From Qipengyuania sphaerica (GTDB taxonomy: Bacteria; Pseudomonadota; Alphaproteobacteria; Sphingomonadales; Sphingomonadaceae): a DNA stretch of 64,000 nucleotides. The stretch spans positions 362,807 to 426,806 of the forward strand of contig NZ_JAIGNR010000003.1 in NCBI RefSeq assembly GCF_019711595.1, read 5' to 3'. How positions within the stretch are numbered: the first letter of the stretch is position 1; each line of letters begins with the position of its first letter. Shown piece by piece: positions 28,926 to 40,661 of the stretch. Made by a program: the position numbers and the translations under genes. The notes below the pieces were generated by a model. The model saw only the letters and a list, made by a program, of their open reading frames with translations. It ran no database searches and had not been told where the DNA came from.

Positions 28926-29849
28926 TTAGCCGCGCGTCAGTGCAGCGGCATTGAGGGTCGACATCTGCTGCTTTTCGCCGCCCGGAGGGGTGAGCGCCCA
29001 GCTCACCACCCAGGGATCATCGCGAATGCTGAGCGATACCTCGACTTCCTCTCCCTCGCGCACGGCGAAGGGTTCGCGCGTCGGCAGCAGTATCGTGCTG
29101 CGCGGAATGGCCTGCGCGTCTCGCGGATCGTTGGTGAGCGTGATCTGAGGTGCGAGCTTGCACGAGAAATAGCCACAAAGCCCGTCCACCAGAGCGTCAC
29201 ACTGCGCCACGAGCCGCGTCGATAGTGCGAAGGTCGAAGATGGTTGCTGCGCGAAATCCAACTCGGCCACCGGAGCGCCCGCACTCAGGAGGTCCTCCGC
29301 AGTCATGCGCAGCGGCATCAGTTCATTGACTTCCAGTTCGTCCAGCCAGCGGTAGGCATCGGGAATTCCCTCCCGCTGCCACCGGTGGATGCGCCCGCGA
29401 CCCTTGGGATTCCGGGCGAGCGCGACGTCCACACGCAGGTTCTGCGGCATCATCCGTCCGCCCGGTTTCAGGAACCGGCGGCGCGCATCCTCCATCAGCC
29501 TGGCGATCCCGTAATCAACCCCGAAATGGCCGATATGATCGCACAGGATCAGGTCCACCTGTTCGGGCAGGTCCACCTCAAAGGTCGATCCGTGGATGAC
29601 GGTAAAGCGATCCTCCAGCCCCTTGCGCCGCACGGTTTCGCGCGCGATATGCGCCGCGCGCGAATGATCGATTCCATAGCAATGCGAAGCGCCAGCCTCG
29701 AGCGCGAGCATGCCTAGGATGCCGAAACCGCAGCCGAGGTCGGCCACGACGTCACCCTTCTCCACGATCGCTCGCAGCGCGCGGCGATAGGCCTCGGTCC
29801 GTCCGGACATGGCGAGATATCGATAATGTTCGGTGAGGGTGGAGGACAT
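28926..29849 (-). CDS. PRMT-like class I SAM-dependent methyltransferase
   Basis: The ATG at 29849 (MSSTLTEHYRYLAM) gives 307 residues. SAM-binding motif I is D-L-G-C-G-F-G (37-43), post-I acidic Asp61, and motif III L-K-P-G-G-R-M-M-P (127-135). The order and the beta-rich C-terminal half (about 145-300) resemble protein arginine methyltransferases. In PRMTs two glutamates (S-E-x-M-G...E) hold the arginine; here the region reads C-D-H-I-G-H-F-G-V-D with Asp104 and Asp112, so the substrate may differ. It is transcribed with, or just after, gltD (43 bases apart) and is bracketed by 41-base direct repeats. Confidence 0.8.
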   Translation of the reverse strand: MSSTLTEHYRYLAMSGRTEAYRRALRAIVEKGDVVADLGCGFGILGMLALEAGASHCYGIDHSRAAHIARETVRRKGLEDRFTVIHGSTFEVDLPEQVDLILCDHIGHFGVDYGIARLMEDARRRFLKPGGRMMPQNLRVDVALARNPKGRGRIHRWQREGIPDAYRWLDELEVNELMPLRMTAEDLLSAGAPVAELDFAQQPSSTFALSTRLVAQCDALVDGLCGYFSCKLAPQITLTNDPRDAQAIPRSTILLPTREPFAVREGEEVEVSLSIRDDPWVVSWALTPPGGEKQQMSTLNAAALTRG

Positions 29850-29892
29850 CCCCAGCCTCTTCCAACAAAGCACGTGTGTGCGCAAGTCTGCG

Positions 29893-31328
<1,436 letters not shown>

Positions 31329-31329
<1 letters not shown>

Positions 31330-31595
31330 CAGGCCATGACTCCAGGGTTATGCGCCATCCAGACGGAGCCGAGAAGGCCGGCCGCCGAGGCGCGAGGAAT
31401 GAGCGAAGCTATTGCTTCGTGATTGACGAGTAACGACAGCGGGTGGTCTTCTCGGCCCGCCGCTGCGCGGTCGCTTCGAGTTGCCCGAATTTCCGCGTCC
31501 AAATCCTTGGCCGGGGCCACCGGCCCGCCCTGCGGATTTCTCCTCGAAATCGAACAACTCGAGGCGATCTGGTTGGTGCCTAACCCTGGAGTCAT
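31329..31595 (-). CDS. 88-residue bridge ORF carried by the gltB/gltD inverted-repeat element
   Basis: An ATG within the right-hand terminal repeat, four bases downstream of the gltB stop, opens an 88-codon frame that ends in the left-hand repeat with TGA overlapping the gltD ATG (TGATG). Because the ends are inverted copies, the product starts M-T-P-G-L and ends N-P-G-V-M-A. The interior is Arg/Ala/Ser-rich, without domains I recognise. It may simply be a readable frame that keeps ribosomes moving from gltB to gltD. A second frame (31348-31557) is also open and is Arg/Gly-rich. Confidence 0.35.
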
Positions 31596-31600
31596 GGCCT
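31331..31600. mobile_element. 270-bp palindromic (MITE-like) element between gltB and gltD
   Basis: Bases 31331-31350 and 31581-31600 are perfect 20-base inverted repeats (left end AGGCCATGACTCC, right end its complement), and similarity continues imperfectly for about 16 further bases. They span the whole gltB-gltD gap: the right end includes part of the gltB stop codon, and the left end begins two bases after the gltD start. A 6-bp hairpin CGAAGC-TATT-GCTTCG lies inside at 31404-31419. There is no transposase, so it would be a non-autonomous or structural repeat. Confidence 0.7.
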
Positions 31601-34600
31601 ACTCTGCGGCCTCCATCGCTGCCTGCTCCCGCTCGTCCTCGAGCGTCTTGAGCGCTCGCGCGTAGTCGCGCGGCATCACCTTGCGGAAGTTCTTGAGTTC
31701 GTTTGCCCAGTCATCGAGCAGCGCCTTGGCGCGAGCAGAACCGGTGTGGAGGTGGTGGCGTTCGACCAGCACCTTCAGCCGCTCGGCATCGTGATAGAGC
31801 GGATCGCCCATGCCCGGATCGTCGACCGTTTGCGCGCGCTGCTGCGGCCTGCCCCAGCTCTTCTCCGCGCCTTCGCCGTCGCCCGGTTTCACGTCGAGCA
31901 CGTCGACCTGCGCGTGGTTGACGAGGCGGGTGAACTCGCCATCGGGATCGTAGATATAGGCGATGCCGCCGCTCATGCCCGCCGCGACATTGCGCCCGGT
32001 CTTGCCGAGCACGCAGACGACGCCGCCGGTCATGTATTCGAGCGCATGGTCGCCCGTGCCCTCGACCACCGCGACCGCGCCCGAATTGCGCACGGCGAAG
32101 CGTTCGCCCGCGACGCCGGCGAAATAGGCCTCGCCCGCGATCGCGCCGTAAAGCACGGTGTTGCCGACGATGATGTTGTTCGTGGGTTCGCGGCCCGTGC
32201 CCTCGGGCGGCTGGACCGTGATGCGCCCGCCCGACAGGCCCTTGCCGACATAGTCGTTGGCATCGCCGGTGAGGCTCATCGTCACTCCATGCGCGAGCCA
32301 TGCGCCGAAGCTCTGCCCGGCAACACCGGTCAAATCGATGCGGATCGTGTCCTGCGGCAGGCCTTTATGACCGTGCGCTTCCGCGATCCGGCCCGAAAGC
32401 ATGGTGCCGACGGTGCGGTTCACATTGCGGATCGTGCGCGTGAGCTGGACCGCCTGGCCGCTTTCGATTGCGGGCTTGCAGGCTTCGATCAGCTCGACAT
32501 CCATGGCCGCGGCAAGACCATGGTCCTGCGTTTCGGTGTGGTAGAGCGGCTGGCCTTCCTTGAGCGGCACCTCGTGGAGGATCCGCGTCAGGTCCACGCC
32601 ATGCGCCTTCCAGTGGCGGGTGACGCGGCGCATGTCGAGCTTGTCGACGCGTCCGACCATTTCTTCCACCGTGCGGAAGCCCATCTCGGCCATGATCTGG
32701 CGGAGTTCCTCGGCGACCAAGAAGAAGTAGTTGATGACGTGTTCGGGCGTGCCGGTGAAGCGCTTGCGCAGCACCGGGTCCTGCGTGGCGACGCCCACGG
32801 GGCAGGTGTTGAGGTGGCACTTCCTCATCATGATGCAGCCTGCCGCGATCAGCGGGGCGGTAGCGAATCCGAACTCGTCCGCGCCGAGCAGCGCGCCAAT
32901 GGCGACATCGCGGCCCGTGCGCAGCCCGCCGTCGACCTGCACTGCGATGCGGCTGCGCAGATCGTTGAGGAGCAGCGTCTGCTGCGTTTCGGCAAGGCCG
33001 ATTTCCCACGGGGATCCGGCATGGGTGAGGCTGGTCAGCGGGCTCGCACCCGTGCCGCCTTCATAGCCGGAGATCGTGAGATGGTCGGCCTTCGACTTGG
33101 AGACACCGGCCGCGACCGTGCCCACGCCCACTTCGGACACCAGCTTGACCGAGATACGCGCCTCGGGCTGGACGTTCTTGAGGTCGTGGATCAGCTGCGC
33201 GAGATCCTCGATCGAATAGATGTCGTGATGCGGAGGCGGGGAGATCAGGCCGACACCCGGGGTCGAATGGCGCACCTTGCCGATGCGCTTGTCGACCTTG
33301 TGGCCGGGCAGCTGGCCGCCTTCGCCGGGCTTGGCGCCCTGCGCCATCTTGATCTGGATATCGTCCGAATTGACGAGATATTCCGCCGTCACGCCGAAGC
33401 GGCCGCTGGCCACCTGCTTGATCCGGCTGCGCATCGAATCGCCATTGTCGAGCGGAAGGAAACGTTCGGGCTCCTCGCCGCCTTCGCCGGTGTTCGAGCG
33501 ACCGCCGATGCGGTTCATCGCGATAGCGAGAGTCGAATGCGCCTCGTGGCTGATCGAGCCGAAGCTCATCGCGCCGGTGCTGAAGCGCTTGACGATTTCG
33601 CTCGCCGGTTCGACTTCCGACAGGTCGAGCGGACGGTCCGCCTTCTTCAGTTCCATCAGCCCGCGAATGGTCAGCAGGCGTTCGGACTGCTCGTTGATCG
33701 AGCGGGCGAATTCCTCGTAATTCTTCGGATCGCTGCCGCGCACCGCGTGCTGGAGATTGGCGATATTCTGCGGGGTCCAGGCGTGGTCCTCGCCGCGGAT
33801 GCGGTATTGGTAGATGCCGCCTACATCGAGCATGCCCTTGTAAAGCGGACTGTCGCCGAAAGCCTGCGCGTGGCGCTTCACCGTCTCGCGCGCGACCTCC
33901 TGCAAACCGATTCCCTCGATCGTGGTCGCCGTGCCCTTGAAGTAGGTCTCGACGAAGTCGGACGAGAGGCCGACCGCGTCGAAGATCTGCGCGCCGCAAT
34001 AGGACTGGTAGGTCGAGATGCCCATCTTGGACATGACCTTCAGAATGCCCTTGCCCACGCCCTTGACGAAATTCTTCTGGACATCGGCCGGGTCGAGATC
34101 GGGCAGCTTGCGTGCGCGCAGGTCTTCCAGCGTTTCGAAGGCGAGATAGGGGTTGATGCCTTCCGCGCCGTAGCCCGCCAGCGCGCAGAAATGATGCACC
34201 TCGCGCGCTTCGCCCGTCTCGATGACGAGCCCGGTCTGCATGCGCAGGCCCTGCCGCACGAGCTGGTGGTGGACCGCCGCCGTCGCGAGCAGCGCGGGCA
34301 TGGCAATGCGGTCCGGCCCCTGGCCCCGGTCCGACAGGATGAGGATATTGGCATCGCCGAGCACGGCCTCGGTCGCCGCCCAGCACATTTCCTTCAAGGC
34401 CATGGAGAGACCGTCGGCCCCCGTGCTGGCATCCCAGGTGATGTCGATGGTCGCGGTGCGGAAGGCGCCGTCCAGCGCCACTTCGACCGAGCGGATTTTC
34501 GCGAGGTCGGTGTTGGTCAGGATCGGCTGCGAGACTTCCAGGCGCTTGTGCGTCCCCCCGTCGCGGCCGAGCAAGTTCGGGCGCGGGCCGATCATCGAGA

Positions 34601-36260
34601 GCAGGCTCATCACCAGCTCCTCGCGGATCGGGTCGATCGGCGGATTGGTCACCTGCGCGAAGTTCTGCTTGAAATAGTCGTAGAGCAGGCGGCTGCGCTC
34701 CGACAGGACCGCGATCGGCGTATCGGTTCCCATCGATCCGATCGGGTCCTCGCCATTGGCGGCCATGGGTTCGAGGAAGCGCGACAGGTCTTCCTGAGTG
34801 TATCCGAAGGCCTGCTGGCGGTTCAGCAGCGGGATGTCGCTCGCGGCGATTTCCGAAAGGTCCGGCTCGATATGATCGAGGTCGGCGAGCTTGTACTGCG
34901 CCTTTTCTAGCCATGCCTCGTAAGGCTCGGCAGCGGCGAGCTCGGCTTTGAGTTCCTCGTCCTCGACGATGCGGCCCTCGTCGAGATCGATGAGCAGCAT
35001 CTTGCCCGGCTGGAGGCGCCACTTGCGGGTGATGTCTTCCTCGGCAAAGGGCAGCACGCCGCTTTCCGACGCCAGCACGACGAGATCGTCCTTGGTCGTG
35101 CACCAGCGGGCGGGGCGAAGGCCGTTACGGTCGAGGCAGGCGCCGATCTGCTTGCCGTCGGTGAAGCACACGGCGGCGGGGCCATCCCATGGCTCCATCA
35201 GCGCGGCATGGTATTCATAGAATGCGCGGCGCGCGGGATCCATCTGCTCGTTCTTGGCCCAGGCTTCGGGCATGAGCATCATCATCGCATGGGCAAGGCT
35301 GTAACCGCCCGTCAGCAGCAGCTCGAGCGCATTGTCGAGACATGCGGTGTCCGACTGGCCGTGCGGGATCAGCGGCCACATCTTGTCGAGGTCGGCGCCC
35401 AGCAGCTCGCTTTCCATCGTGCGGCGGCGCGCTTCCATCCAGTTCACATTGCCGCGAACCGTGTTGATTTCGCCATTATGCGCCATGAAGCGATAGGGGT
35501 GGGCGAGCCGCCAGCTGGGGAAGGTGTTGGTGCTGAAACGCTGGTGCACGAGGCCGAGTGCGCTGACGCAATCGGGATCGCGCAAATCGTCGTAGAAACT
35601 GCCGACCTGGTTTGCCAGCAGCAGCCCCTTGTAGACCACCGTGCGGCTGTTGAAGCTCGGGATATAGGCCTGGCTGAGGCCTTCGATGCCATGCTTCGCT
35701 TCGAGCGCCTTCAGCGGATTGAGCGTCTGCTTGCGGATCACGACCAGCTTGCGCTCGAAAGCCTCGCGGCTGGCGCAGCTCATGCCGCGCGCGATCACGC
35801 ATTGGCGGATGACCGGCATGGAGGCGATGACCGCATCGCCCAGTCCGTCCAGTGTCGTCGGCACGTCGCGCCATCCGACCACGCGCTGGCCTTCCTTCTC
35901 GGCGAAGCGTTCGAGCTGGCCCTCTACGAATTGACGCGCCTCTTCCTCCTGCGGGAGGAAACACATGGCCAGCGCATAATCGCCCTCGTCGGGCAAATCG
36001 TAATCATGCGCCTCGGCCCATTTGCGGATCAGCGGGTCGGGCGTCTGGATGAGGATGCCCGCACCATCGCCCAGCAGCGGGTCCGCGCCGACCGCGCCGC
36101 GATGGTCGAGATTGGCGAGGATGGTGAGCGCCTGCTCGATGATCGCGTGGCTCTTCTTGCCCTTGATATGCGCGACCATGCCGACGCCGCAGGCATCGTG
36201 CTCGTTGCGCGGGTCGTAGAGACCCTGGGAATCGGGGGTCGTGTGAGCCGGGACCTGCAT
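31599..36260 (-). CDS. gltB: Glutamate synthase large subunit
   Basis: The ATG at 36260 ([13 protein letters not shown]) gives 1553 residues, close to the family's 1500. Cys24 in H-D-A-C-G-V-G-M is the class II glutaminase nucleophile exposed after propeptide cleavage. The 3Fe-4S cluster motif [12 protein letters not shown] (C-x5-C-x4-C), the FMN-binding synthase domain ([15 protein letters not shown]) and the C-terminal beta-helix with Gly repeats (G-G-x-x-Y-I-Y-D-P-D-G) follow in order. It makes glutamate from glutamine and 2-oxoglutarate with GltD. It precedes gltD on the minus strand, separated by the 270-bp element. Confidence 0.97.
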   Translation of the reverse strand: MQVPAHTTPDSQGLYDPRNEHDACGVGMVAHIKGKKSHAIIEQALTILANLDHRGAVGADPLLGDGAGILIQTPDPLIRKWAEAHDYDLPDEGDYALAMCFLPQEEEARQFVEGQLERFAEKEGQRVVGWRDVPTTLDGLGDAVIASMPVIRQCVIARGMSCASREAFERKLVVIRKQTLNPLKALEAKHGIEGLSQAYIPSFNSRTVVYKGLLLANQVGSFYDDLRDPDCVSALGLVHQRFSTNTFPSWRLAHPYRFMAHNGEINTVRGNVNWMEARRRTMESELLGADLDKMWPLIPHGQSDTACLDNALELLLTGGYSLAHAMMMLMPEAWAKNEQMDPARRAFYEYHAALMEPWDGPAAVCFTDGKQIGACLDRNGLRPARWCTTKDDLVVLASESGVLPFAEEDITRKWRLQPGKMLLIDLDEGRIVEDEELKAELAAAEPYEAWLEKAQYKLADLDHIEPDLSEIAASDIPLLNRQQAFGYTQEDLSRFLEPMAANGEDPIGSMGTDTPIAVLSERSRLLYDYFKQNFAQVTNPPIDPIREELVMSLLSMIGPRPNLLGRDGGTHKRLEVSQPILTNTDLAKIRSVEVALDGAFRTATIDITWDASTGADGLSMALKEMCWAATEAVLGDANILILSDRGQGPDRIAMPALLATAAVHHQLVRQGLRMQTGLVIETGEAREVHHFCALAGYGAEGINPYLAFETLEDLRARKLPDLDPADVQKNFVKGVGKGILKVMSKMGISTYQSYCGAQIFDAVGLSSDFVETYFKGTATTIEGIGLQEVARETVKRHAQAFGDSPLYKGMLDVGGIYQYRIRGEDHAWTPQNIANLQHAVRGSDPKNYEEFARSINEQSERLLTIRGLMELKKADRPLDLSEVEPASEIVKRFSTGAMSFGSISHEAHSTLAIAMNRIGGRSNTGEGGEEPERFLPLDNGDSMRSRIKQVASGRFGVTAEYLVNSDDIQIKMAQGAKPGEGGQLPGHKVDKRIGKVRHSTPGVGLISPPPHHDIYSIEDLAQLIHDLKNVQPEARISVKLVSEVGVGTVAAGVSKSKADHLTISGYEGGTGASPLTSLTHAGSPWEIGLAETQQTLLLNDLRSRIAVQVDGGLRTGRDVAIGALLGADEFGFATAPLIAAGCIMMRKCHLNTCPVGVATQDPVLRKRFTGTPEHVINYFFLVAEELRQIMAEMGFRTVEEMVGRVDKLDMRRVTRHWKAHGVDLTRILHEVPLKEGQPLYHTETQDHGLAAAMDVELIEACKPAIESGQAVQLTRTIRNVNRTVGTMLSGRIAEAHGHKGLPQDTIRIDLTGVAGQSFGAWLAHGVTMSLTGDANDYVGKGLSGGRITVQPPEGTGREPTNNIIVGNTVLYGAIAGEAYFAGVAGERFAVRNSGAVAVVEGTGDHALEYMTGGVVCVLGKTGRNVAAGMSGGIAYIYDPDGEFTRLVNHAQVDVLDVKPGDGEGAEKSWGRPQQRAQTVDDPGMGDPLYHDAERLKVLVERHHLHTGSARAKALLDDWANELKNFRKVMPRDYARALKTLEDEREQAAMEAAE

Positions 36261-36370
36261 TCGCTTAAACCGTCCTCCTCTGGGTCCGCGTCCCGAACCG
36301 GCCTTCACCGGGGGGCGCGGAAGTTGTGCAGCGCCGCATGCGCGGCCGCCAAAATGTCGCGTAGAGGTCT

Positions 36371-36424
36371 ATTGCAGGTAACAATGGGGTTTTGCAATGG
36401 GCGCGGGGTGAAGCAAAATTTCAC
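36371..36424 (-). promoter_or_regulatory. Inverted repeats upstream of gltB
   Basis: Within the 227-base gap before gltB, ATTGCA (36371-36376) pairs with TGCAAT (36393-36398), and GTGAA (36408-36412) pairs with TTCAC (36420-36424) across 7 bases. The surrounding sequence is AT-rich for this genome. The position, 110-165 bases upstream of the start codon, suits regulator binding for the glutamate synthase promoter, but no named consensus is matched. Confidence 0.35.
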
Positions 36425-36487
36425 GCAGCCCAAGAATTACCGGAATATGCCGCATTGCAGCATATGGAATTCGTATCCGTAAACGTG

Positions 36488-37594
36488 TCAGTCCTTGCGG
36501 CCCGCCTGCCCCAGCCGGTCGAGTGCATTGCGTAGCGCGGCCTGCGCCTCGGTCTGGCCCTCATGCGAGCGCGGCTGCTCGGGAATGTCGGCCACTTCGG
36601 GTGCGGCATCCTCATTGGCGGGGCGCTGCGGCATCCGGCGGCTCGCTTCGCGGCGCAGGAAGGCAATGACCGGGTCGTCGTCGGAAACTTCGGCCAGGCC
36701 CAGGTCGTCCTCGTCGACTGGCCCGAGCTCGCGCGCCATGGGGACCGCCTGCGGTGCGGGCTCGGCCGCGGCGCGCTCGCTTGTGGCGACCATCGCCTTG
36801 TGCGCTTCCATCGCGCCTTCGAGACGGCCGAGAAGGGCATCGAGGCTCATGTCGCCGAGCGGCGTTTCGGGTGCGCGGGCTTCTGCAGCGGCTTCTTCGT
36901 AGTCTGCCGGCTCCAGCTCGTGCTCGGGTTCGGGCGCATATTGCGGTGCGGCTGCGTATTCCGGTTCGGGCTCGACTTCGACAGGCTCGTACTCTGCCTC
37001 CTCGACCTCGGCATATTCGGCCTCGTACTCCGCCGGCTCATCGATCCCTGCGGCCTCCACTTCGACCGGCCCGGCATCCTGCGACGGGAAATAGCCGGGC
37101 TCCATCTCGGCATAGACCGCCTCGAAATCCTCTTCCGGCGTTACCGGCGCGATGTCCTCGACCGAGAATTCCTCCTCGTAGCGCCGCTCGTCCTCGTCCC
37201 TCGGCGCGCTGATGGCGATGCCTTCCTCGCCGATATCCTCGCGCGCGGAGAAGACGCGGCGGCGGCGCGGCATTTCCTCTTCCGCCTCGCCATCGTCCCA
37301 TCCGTCGCCGCCAAAACCCTCGAATCCCGGAGCAAAGGCACGCGGACCCGTGGCAGCCGCGATGCGCGAGGCGATCACCCAGCCGAGCAGGAAGCCCAGC
37401 AGCGCCAGTCCCGCGCACAGGATCGCCACGTTGTTCGGCACTGCGCCGAGGCCCAGCGTGCCGGCCATCGACGCGTGGACGCTCGGCGGCATCAGCCACA
37501 GCCCGCCGCCCAGCAGCAGCGCGAACCACGCGGCGACTGCAGGCCTGAACCATGCTCGGCCCGTCAGGCCGGGAGTATCGTAGCTGTCGCCCAT
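36488..37594 (-). CDS. Acidic membrane protein of unknown function
   Basis: The 368-residue product has two N-terminal membrane helices (about residues 15-37 and 52-75). They are followed by a strongly acidic, low-complexity region (about 95-260) rich in Glu, Ala, Tyr and Pro with irregular P-E-P-E and E-Y repeats, and a C-terminal helical, Arg/Glu-rich segment ending R-N-A-L-D-R-L-G-Q-A-G-R-K-D. Between the helices is a short external loop (H-A-S-M-A-G). I do not recognise the family; the layout suggests a cytoplasmic scaffold or adaptor tethered to the membrane. It stands alone, divergent from the maoC gene. Confidence 0.65.
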   Translation of the reverse strand: MGDSYDTPGLTGRAWFRPAVAAWFALLLGGGLWLMPPSVHASMAGTLGLGAVPNNVAILCAGLALLGFLLGWVIASRIAAATGPRAFAPGFEGFGGDGWDDGEAEEEMPRRRRVFSAREDIGEEGIAISAPRDEDERRYEEEFSVEDIAPVTPEEDFEAVYAEMEPGYFPSQDAGPVEVEAAGIDEPAEYEAEYAEVEEAEYEPVEVEPEPEYAAAPQYAPEPEHELEPADYEEAAAEARAPETPLGDMSLDALLGRLEGAMEAHKAMVATSERAAAEPAPQAVPMARELGPVDEDDLGLAEVSDDDPVIAFLRREASRRMPQRPANEDAAPEVADIPEQPRSHEGQTEAQAALRNALDRLGQAGRKD

Positions 37595-37833
37595 TCGGCT
37601 CCTGTTCGCGTCAAGCTCGTGACAAATCCATGTTTGCGCTAGGCCCGCTTGGTTAACACCGCCCTAATTATGGCTGTTCCCGTGGCGGGTGGCAACTCGC
37701 CCGTATCGGCGGCCCGCCATGCCGTAACGGCAGATTTCCGGCGGTTGCGCACCCCACTTCCATGCGCCATGAGTCCGCCCGCACGCGGCTCCGGTAGAGT
37801 CGCAATGAATCAATTTTCGAGGAGAGCGCGAGA

Positions 37834-38283
37834 ATGAGCCCACAGGACGTAGCAGCCAAGATCGGCGAACAGGTCGGCACCAGCGAATGGGTCGAAATGA
37901 GCCAGGAGCGCATCAACCAGTTCGCCGATGCGACGGGCGACCACCAGTTCATCCATATCAATGAAGAAGCCGCCAAGATGACGCCTTTCGGCGGCACCAT
38001 CGCGCATGGCTTCCTGACCCTGTCGATGATTCCCTACCTCACCGCGAACAGCGATGTGCCGCGGGTCGACGGGATCAAGATGGCGGTCAACTACGGCGGC
38101 AACAAGACGCGCTTCATCAATCCCGTTCGTTCGGGCAAGCGTATCCGCGGCCACTGGAAGCTGCTCGAAATGACCGAGAAGCGCCCCGGCCAGTGGCAGC
38201 AGACCATGGAAATCACCATCGAGATCGAGGGCGAGGACAAGCCCGCGCTGATCTGCGAATGGATGACCATGTATTTCGTCTGA
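37834..38283 (+). CDS. MaoC family (R)-specific enoyl-CoA hydratase
   Basis: This 149-residue single hotdog-fold protein has the hydratase-2 motif with catalytic Asp36 and His41 (A-T-G-D-H-Q-F-I-H-I-N) and the following P-F-G-G-T-I-A-H-G-F. It would hydrate trans-2-enoyl-CoA to the (R)-3-hydroxyacyl-CoA. GAGGAGAG precedes the ATG. The acetyl-CoA acetyltransferase gene starts 57 bases downstream on the same strand, so the two probably form a beta-oxidation or PHA-linked pair. The physiological chain length is not shown. Confidence 0.9.
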   Translation: MSPQDVAAKIGEQVGTSEWVEMSQERINQFADATGDHQFIHINEEAAKMTPFGGTIAHGFLTLSMIPYLTANSDVPRVDGIKMAVNYGGNKTRFINPVRSGKRIRGHWKLLEMTEKRPGQWQQTMEITIEIEGEDKPALICEWMTMYFV

Positions 38284-38340
38284 TTTCCCCTTTCCTCCCC
38301 GGGAGGATCGGACACCAAAAGCTAATTCGAGGAATACCCC

Positions 38341-39519
38341 ATGCGTGACGCAGTCATCGTTTCCACCGCCCGTACCGGTATGGGCAAGGCCTATAAGGGC
38401 GCCTTCAACTCCACGCCCGGCGCAACGCTCGGCTCCTATGCGCTGAAGCCCGCCATCGAGCGTGCCGGCATCGACGCCGGCGAACTCGACGACGTGCTGT
38501 GGGGCGCCGCGCTCCAGCAGGGCACGCAGGCCGGCAACCTCGCCCGCCAGGTCGCGCTGCGCGCCGGTTGCCCGATCGGCGTGCCGGGCATGACCATCGA
38601 CCGCCAGTGCTCCTCGGGCCTGATGACGATCGCCACGGCAGCCAAGCAGGTCATCACCGACCGCATGCAGATCGTCGGCGCGGGCGGGCAGGAATCGATC
38701 AGCCTCGTGCAGACCAAGGACATGCGCGTCGCCATGGATCCCGAACTGGTCGCCATGCACGGCGCGATCTACATGCCCATGCTGCAGACCGCCGAAACGG
38801 TGGCCCAGCGCTATGGCATCAGCCGCGAAGCGCAGGACGAATACGCGCTCCAGAGCCAGCAGCGCACCGCCGCTGCGCAGGAAGCGGGCCTGTTCGACGA
38901 CGAGATCGTCTCGGTCAGCACCAAGCACAAGGTGCAGAACAAGGAGACGGGCGAGATCACCGACGAGGACGTGACCATCGCCAAGGACGAGGGCAACCGC
39001 CCCTCGACCACGCTCGAAGGCCTCGCCTCGCTGCAGCCCGTCATGGGCCCGGGCACCACGATCACGGCGGGCAACGCCAGCCAGCTGTCGGACGGTTCGG
39101 CCGCGGTCATCGTGATGGAAGCCAAGGAAGCCGAAAAGCGCGGCCTCAATCCGCTCGGCCGTTACATCGGCATGGCGGTTGCCGGAACCGAGCCCGATGA
39201 AATGGGCATCGGTCCGATCTTCGCCATCCCCAAGCTGCTCGAACGCTTCGACATGAAGATCGACGATATCGACCTGTGGGAGCTGAACGAAGCCTTCGCC
39301 GTGCAGGTGCTCTACTGCCGCGACAAACTGGGCATCGACAACGACAAGCTCAACGTCAACGGCGGCTCGATCTCGATCGGCCATCCCTATGGCATGACCG
39401 GTGCGCGCTGCGTCGGCCACATCCTGCGCGAAGGCCAGCGCCGCAAGGCGAAGTACGGCGTCGTCACCATGTGCGTCGGCGGCGGCATGGGCGCAGCGGG
39501 CCTGTTCGAGATCTTCTGA
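38341..39519 (+). CDS. Thiolase family acetyl-CoA acyltransferase
   Basis: The 392-residue protein has the thiolase triad: nucleophile Cys90 in D-R-Q-C-S-S-G, the N-E-A-F-A segment, His in [10 protein letters not shown] and the C-terminal Cys in M-C-V-G-G-G-M-G. It either condenses two acetyl-CoA (supplying acetoacetyl-CoA) or cleaves 3-ketoacyl-CoA. The substrate-side loop K-V-Q-N-K-E-T-G-E is longer than in PhaA, favouring a degradative role, which is inference. It follows the MaoC gene, and a strong hairpin-terminator lies 64 bases downstream. Confidence 0.93.
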   Translation: MRDAVIVSTARTGMGKAYKGAFNSTPGATLGSYALKPAIERAGIDAGELDDVLWGAALQQGTQAGNLARQVALRAGCPIGVPGMTIDRQCSSGLMTIATAAKQVITDRMQIVGAGGQESISLVQTKDMRVAMDPELVAMHGAIYMPMLQTAETVAQRYGISREAQDEYALQSQQRTAAAQEAGLFDDEIVSVSTKHKVQNKETGEITDEDVTIAKDEGNRPSTTLEGLASLQPVMGPGTTITAGNASQLSDGSAAVIVMEAKEAEKRGLNPLGRYIGMAVAGTEPDEMGIGPIFAIPKLLERFDMKIDDIDLWELNEAFAVQVLYCRDKLGIDNDKLNVNGGSISIGHPYGMTGARCVGHILREGQRRKAKYGVVTMCVGGGMGAAGLFEIF

Positions 39520-39538
39520 GGCTCGGCCAACACACATT

Positions 39539-39574
39539 GAATATCGATAAACAACATTGCGTTTATCGATAAAC
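39539..39574 (+). promoter_or_regulatory. Two tandem palindromic operator sites upstream of the esterase
   Basis: GTTTATCGATAAAC (39561-39574) is a perfect 14-base palindrome, and GAATATCGATAAAC (39539-39552) is a 12-of-14 copy exactly 22 bases upstream, two turns of DNA. Together they also give an 11-base inverted repeat TATCGATAAAC-N8-GTTTATCGATA. This is the usual appearance of a paired dimer-binding site. No regulator gene is adjacent, so the protein is unknown. Confidence 0.75.
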
Positions 39575-39582
39575 GGAAATAT

Positions 39583-39628
39583 CTCCCGGGAAACGGCTCG
39601 CTGGTGAGTCGCCTTTCCGGGAGTTTTT
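39583..39628 (+). terminator. Terminator-like hairpin that overlaps the esterase ribosome-binding site
   Basis: CTCCCGGGAAACGGC pairs with GCCTTTCCGGGAG (about 13 pairs with one bulge) around a 15-base loop, followed by TTTTT at 39624-39628. The right arm contains CGGGAG, which is the only ribosome site for the GTG at 39630. It may end the thiolase transcript and at the same time hide the start of the next gene. Confidence 0.75.
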
Positions 39629-39629
39629 C

Positions 39630-40601
39630 GTGCGTAACCTGATTTCCGCCGCCGCGTTCGCAGTCGCAGCGGCCCTCGTCCCTGCGGCCGCGCAGGCCAA
39701 ACCGCAGCTCGCATATATCGAAGGCGCGCGCGCCAATATGGAGCGGCTCGAGGACCGGACCTTCACAGCCGAAGGCGTGCCGCATGAATACACGGTCTCG
39801 ATTGCGCTGCCGGCCAGCTACCGCGTCCAGCCCGAGGCCCGCTATCCGGTCATCTGGGTGATGGACAATGCGCTGATGACGCGCACGGTAGTGGCCATGG
39901 TCGACCTGCTGGTTTCGGGTAACCACATGCCCGAAGCGATCGTGATCGGAGTGGGCAGCGCGGATGCAGAAGGGCTGGCTGGCGTCCAGCGCCGCATGTC
40001 CGATTTCTCGCCCCCCGTTGGCGGGACATTCCTGCCCGATGGCCTCAACGGCGAAGTCTGGGCACGCGATGCCGGCGCGCTTCCCGAGATGCCGCAGCTG
40101 GCCGACACATATCTCGACTTCCTCGTCGACGATCTGCGCGGCGAACTCTGCGCCGAACTGCGCTGCGGCGATAGCCACACGCTTCACGGCCATTCGCTGG
40201 GCGGAGCCTTTGCCGCCTACGCGCTGCTCGAACGGCCCGGCGCCTTCGACCGGATGATCATCGGCAGTCCCTTCATCAGGGCCAATGGCGGCGCGGTGCT
40301 CGCGCTCGAGGAGAGGTTCGCGAAAACGGGCAAGGCCCTGCCGACCGACATCTATATCGGCGCTGGCAGCGAGGAGGCGGACGAGTGGTTCCTTGCAGTG
40401 GCGGGCATCGTTCCGGGCACGGCCGAATTCGCCAACCGCCTGAACCTGCGCGGCTATGAAGGGCTGCGCGTCAAAACCCGCTTCTATGACGGCGAGGATC
40501 ACTACACGGTCGCCCCGCGCGTGATCATGGATGGATTGAAGCATCTTTTCGCCGGGGAAGCGGCGCAGATCGGCTCGAGCTGGCCGCGGCGACCCCAATA
40601 G
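39630..40601 (+). CDS. Secreted alpha/beta-hydrolase (esterase D / Fes-like)
   Basis: A GTG start gives 323 residues with a signal peptide (about 1-23, A-A-A-Q-A-K). The alpha/beta-hydrolase nucleophile elbow is G-H-S-L-G-G (around residue 190), the acidic residue is probably in the strand near D-I-Y-I-G-A-G-S-E-E, and the catalytic His is in D-G-E-D-H-Y-T-V. This pattern matches the putative esterase family PF00756, which includes siderophore esterases IroE/Fes and S-formylglutathione hydrolase. A periplasmic siderophore or acyl ester is a likely substrate; context does not decide. Control through the preceding palindromes and hairpin is likely. Confidence 0.85.
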   Translation: MRNLISAAAFAVAAALVPAAAQAKPQLAYIEGARANMERLEDRTFTAEGVPHEYTVSIALPASYRVQPEARYPVIWVMDNALMTRTVVAMVDLLVSGNHMPEAIVIGVGSADAEGLAGVQRRMSDFSPPVGGTFLPDGLNGEVWARDAGALPEMPQLADTYLDFLVDDLRGELCAELRCGDSHTLHGHSLGGAFAAYALLERPGAFDRMIIGSPFIRANGGAVLALEERFAKTGKALPTDIYIGAGSEEADEWFLAVAGIVPGTAEFANRLNLRGYEGLRVKTRFYDGEDHYTVAPRVIMDGLKHLFAGEAAQIGSSWPRRPQ

Positions 40602-40661
40602 GGAACCTCGCCATCAATCCCCACGTTCGCATGGTGGGGCGGTGAATTCCGGAGGCACGAT

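Noticed and set aside
31746..34910. A 1054-codon plus-strand frame opposite gltB
   Set aside because: gltB is unmistakable on the minus strand, with its glutaminase Cys and Fe-S motif. Long antisense frames are expected at high third-position GC.
37653..37667. TTAA-N7-CTAA, close to a CtrA box, upstream of the acidic membrane protein
   Set aside because: One mismatch to TTAA-N7-TTAA and a single site in a large window; the chance expectation is not low enough to list it as a feature.
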